This document shows positions 62,964 to 64,000 of a stretch of DNA of 64,000 nucleotides, piece after piece. Every line of letters starts with the position of its first letter. Position 1 is the first letter of the stretch. The position numbers and the translations under genes were made by a program. The stretch is from Singulisphaera sp. GP187 (GTDB lineage Bacteria; Planctomycetota; Planctomycetia; Gemmatales; Gemmataceae): positions 34,705 through 98,704 of the forward strand of contig CAMDQN010000003.1 in the NCBI GenBank assembly GCA_945905925.1, given 5' to 3'. Under the pieces are notes generated by a model. The model saw nothing but the letters and a program-made list of their open reading frames with translations. It did not search any database and was not told the DNA's origin.

Positions 62964-64000
62964 ATGAGCAAGTGGGCACTTACCGTCCTCCCGCTCGTAT
63001 TGGTGCTCGCGACCCTCACTAACGCGCAGCCGCCCAAGAAAGCGGACGAGCCGAAGCCGGGCACGCGCGGGAACCCGGACAACGTGCCGTACATCGGCAA
63101 GAGCGACCCGAAGGGCAACCCGGTTCGGCTCGCCAAAGCCACCGGGCACGTCTCGAACTACGCCGAAGACAAAGTTCCGGCGTACATGCTCCCGGACCCG
63201 CTCACACTCGCCAGCGGCAAGAAGGTCACCTCCGCCGAAGTGTGGATCAAGGAGCGGCGGCCAGAGATCCTCAAGTTCTACCGCACCGAGATCTACGGCA
63301 GCGTGCCCGATAACGCGCCGAAGGTCATGTGGGAGGTGACCGAGACCGACGAGACCGCCCGTAAGGGCACCGCGGTCATGCGCCGCGTTGTCGGGAAGAT
63401 GGGCGACAAAGTCAACGGCCCGCGCATGACGTTAACCCTTCACACACCCGCTAAGGCCAAAGGCCCGGTCCCGCTGCTGTTGAACGTCACCTTCGGCTTC
63501 GGCGCGGGCAAGGTGCCGCCCAAACCCGGTGCGTTCGATCTGGTCGAGGAGGTGCTGGGCCGCGGGTGGGGTTATGCGACGCTCAGTTACACCGACATTC
63601 AGCCGGACCGTGCCGACCGCTGGACCGAGGGCGTGATCGGGCTGACGCTCAAGGACGGTCAGACGAAGCCCGCTGCGCACGAGTGGGGCACGATCAGCGC
63701 GTGGGCGTGGGGCGTCAGCCGGTGCATCGACTACTTCGAGACCGACAAGATCGTCGATGCCAAGAAGATTGCCATTACGGGCGCGTCGCGGTTGGGCAAG
63801 ACGGTGCTGTGGGCCGGCGCGCAGGACGAACGGGTGGCGGCTGTATTCGCTGCGGTGCCGGGCGAGATGGGCGCGTCGCTGATCCGGCGCGACTGGGGCG
63901 AGACGCTCGACGACATGGCCCAGAACTTCCACTGGCAGTTCGCGGGGAATCTTTCGAAGTGGGCGGGCAAGTGGAATGATTTGGCGGTGGATCAGCACAT
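62964..64000 (+). CDS. Alpha/beta-hydrolase, CE15 glucuronoyl/acetylxylan esterase-like, truncated by window end
   Basis: Signal peptide MSKWALTVLPLVLVLATLTNAQ; HEWGTISAWAWGVSRCIDYFETDKIVDAKKIAITGASRLGKTVLWAGAQDERVAAVFAAVPGEMGASLIRRDWGE. Confidence 0.85.
   Translation, partial: MSKWALTVLPLVLVLATLTNAQPPKKADEPKPGTRGNPDNVPYIGKSDPKGNPVRLAKATGHVSNYAEDKVPAYMLPDPLTLASGKKVTSAEVWIKERRPEILKFYRTEIYGSVPDNAPKVMWEVTETDETARKGTAVMRRVVGKMGDKVNGPRMTLTLHTPAKAKGPVPLLLNVTFGFGAGKVPPKPGAFDLVEEVLGRGWGYATLSYTDIQPDRADRWTEGVIGLTLKDGQTKPAAHEWGTISAWAWGVSRCIDYFETDKIVDAKKIAITGASRLGKTVLWAGAQDERVAAVFAAVPGEMGASLIRRDWGETLDDMAQNFHWQFAGNLSKWAGKWNDLAVDQH

Overview
The window is GC-rich chromosomal DNA from a planctomycete, most likely Gemmata-like. 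That placement rests on gene content: DUF1501/DUF1549/DUF1553/DUF1552/DUF1592 families, PVC-type cytochrome/dehydrogenase fusions, a DUF1559 prepilin-like protein, and a TIGR02996-like repeat-companion domain. I support about 32 coding regions. They include a sugar ABC transporter ATPase plus binding protein, pyruvate phosphate dikinase, an arylsulfatase, PyrE, a di-CxxCH WD40-like protein, a PQQ sugar dehydrogenase-cytochrome fusion, a 1709-aa SGNH/PVC-dehydrogenase/discoidin/cupredoxin/cytochrome fusion, a CobW GTPase, a type III PKS mini-cluster, an ExbB-ExbD-ExbD locus with two very large exported TPR proteins, and several DUF1501/DUF1549/DUF1592 modules. The observations most worth following are: (1) a complete cobalamin-riboswitch-like leader directly upstream of a DUF1559 gene; (2) an ExbB/ExbD/ExbD plus giant TPR/Ig-like protein operon that may be an undescribed energised envelope system; (3) a family of about 120-140 bp palindromic repeats, two copies of which lie in frame inside a CobW GTPase and a type III PKS and two of which sit where they could supply Shine-Dalgarno sequences; (4) a 201-bp MITE-like element with perfect 28-bp terminal inverted repeats. 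No tRNA, rRNA or CRISPR array was recognised. All family assignments come from reading motifs by eye; no database search was run.
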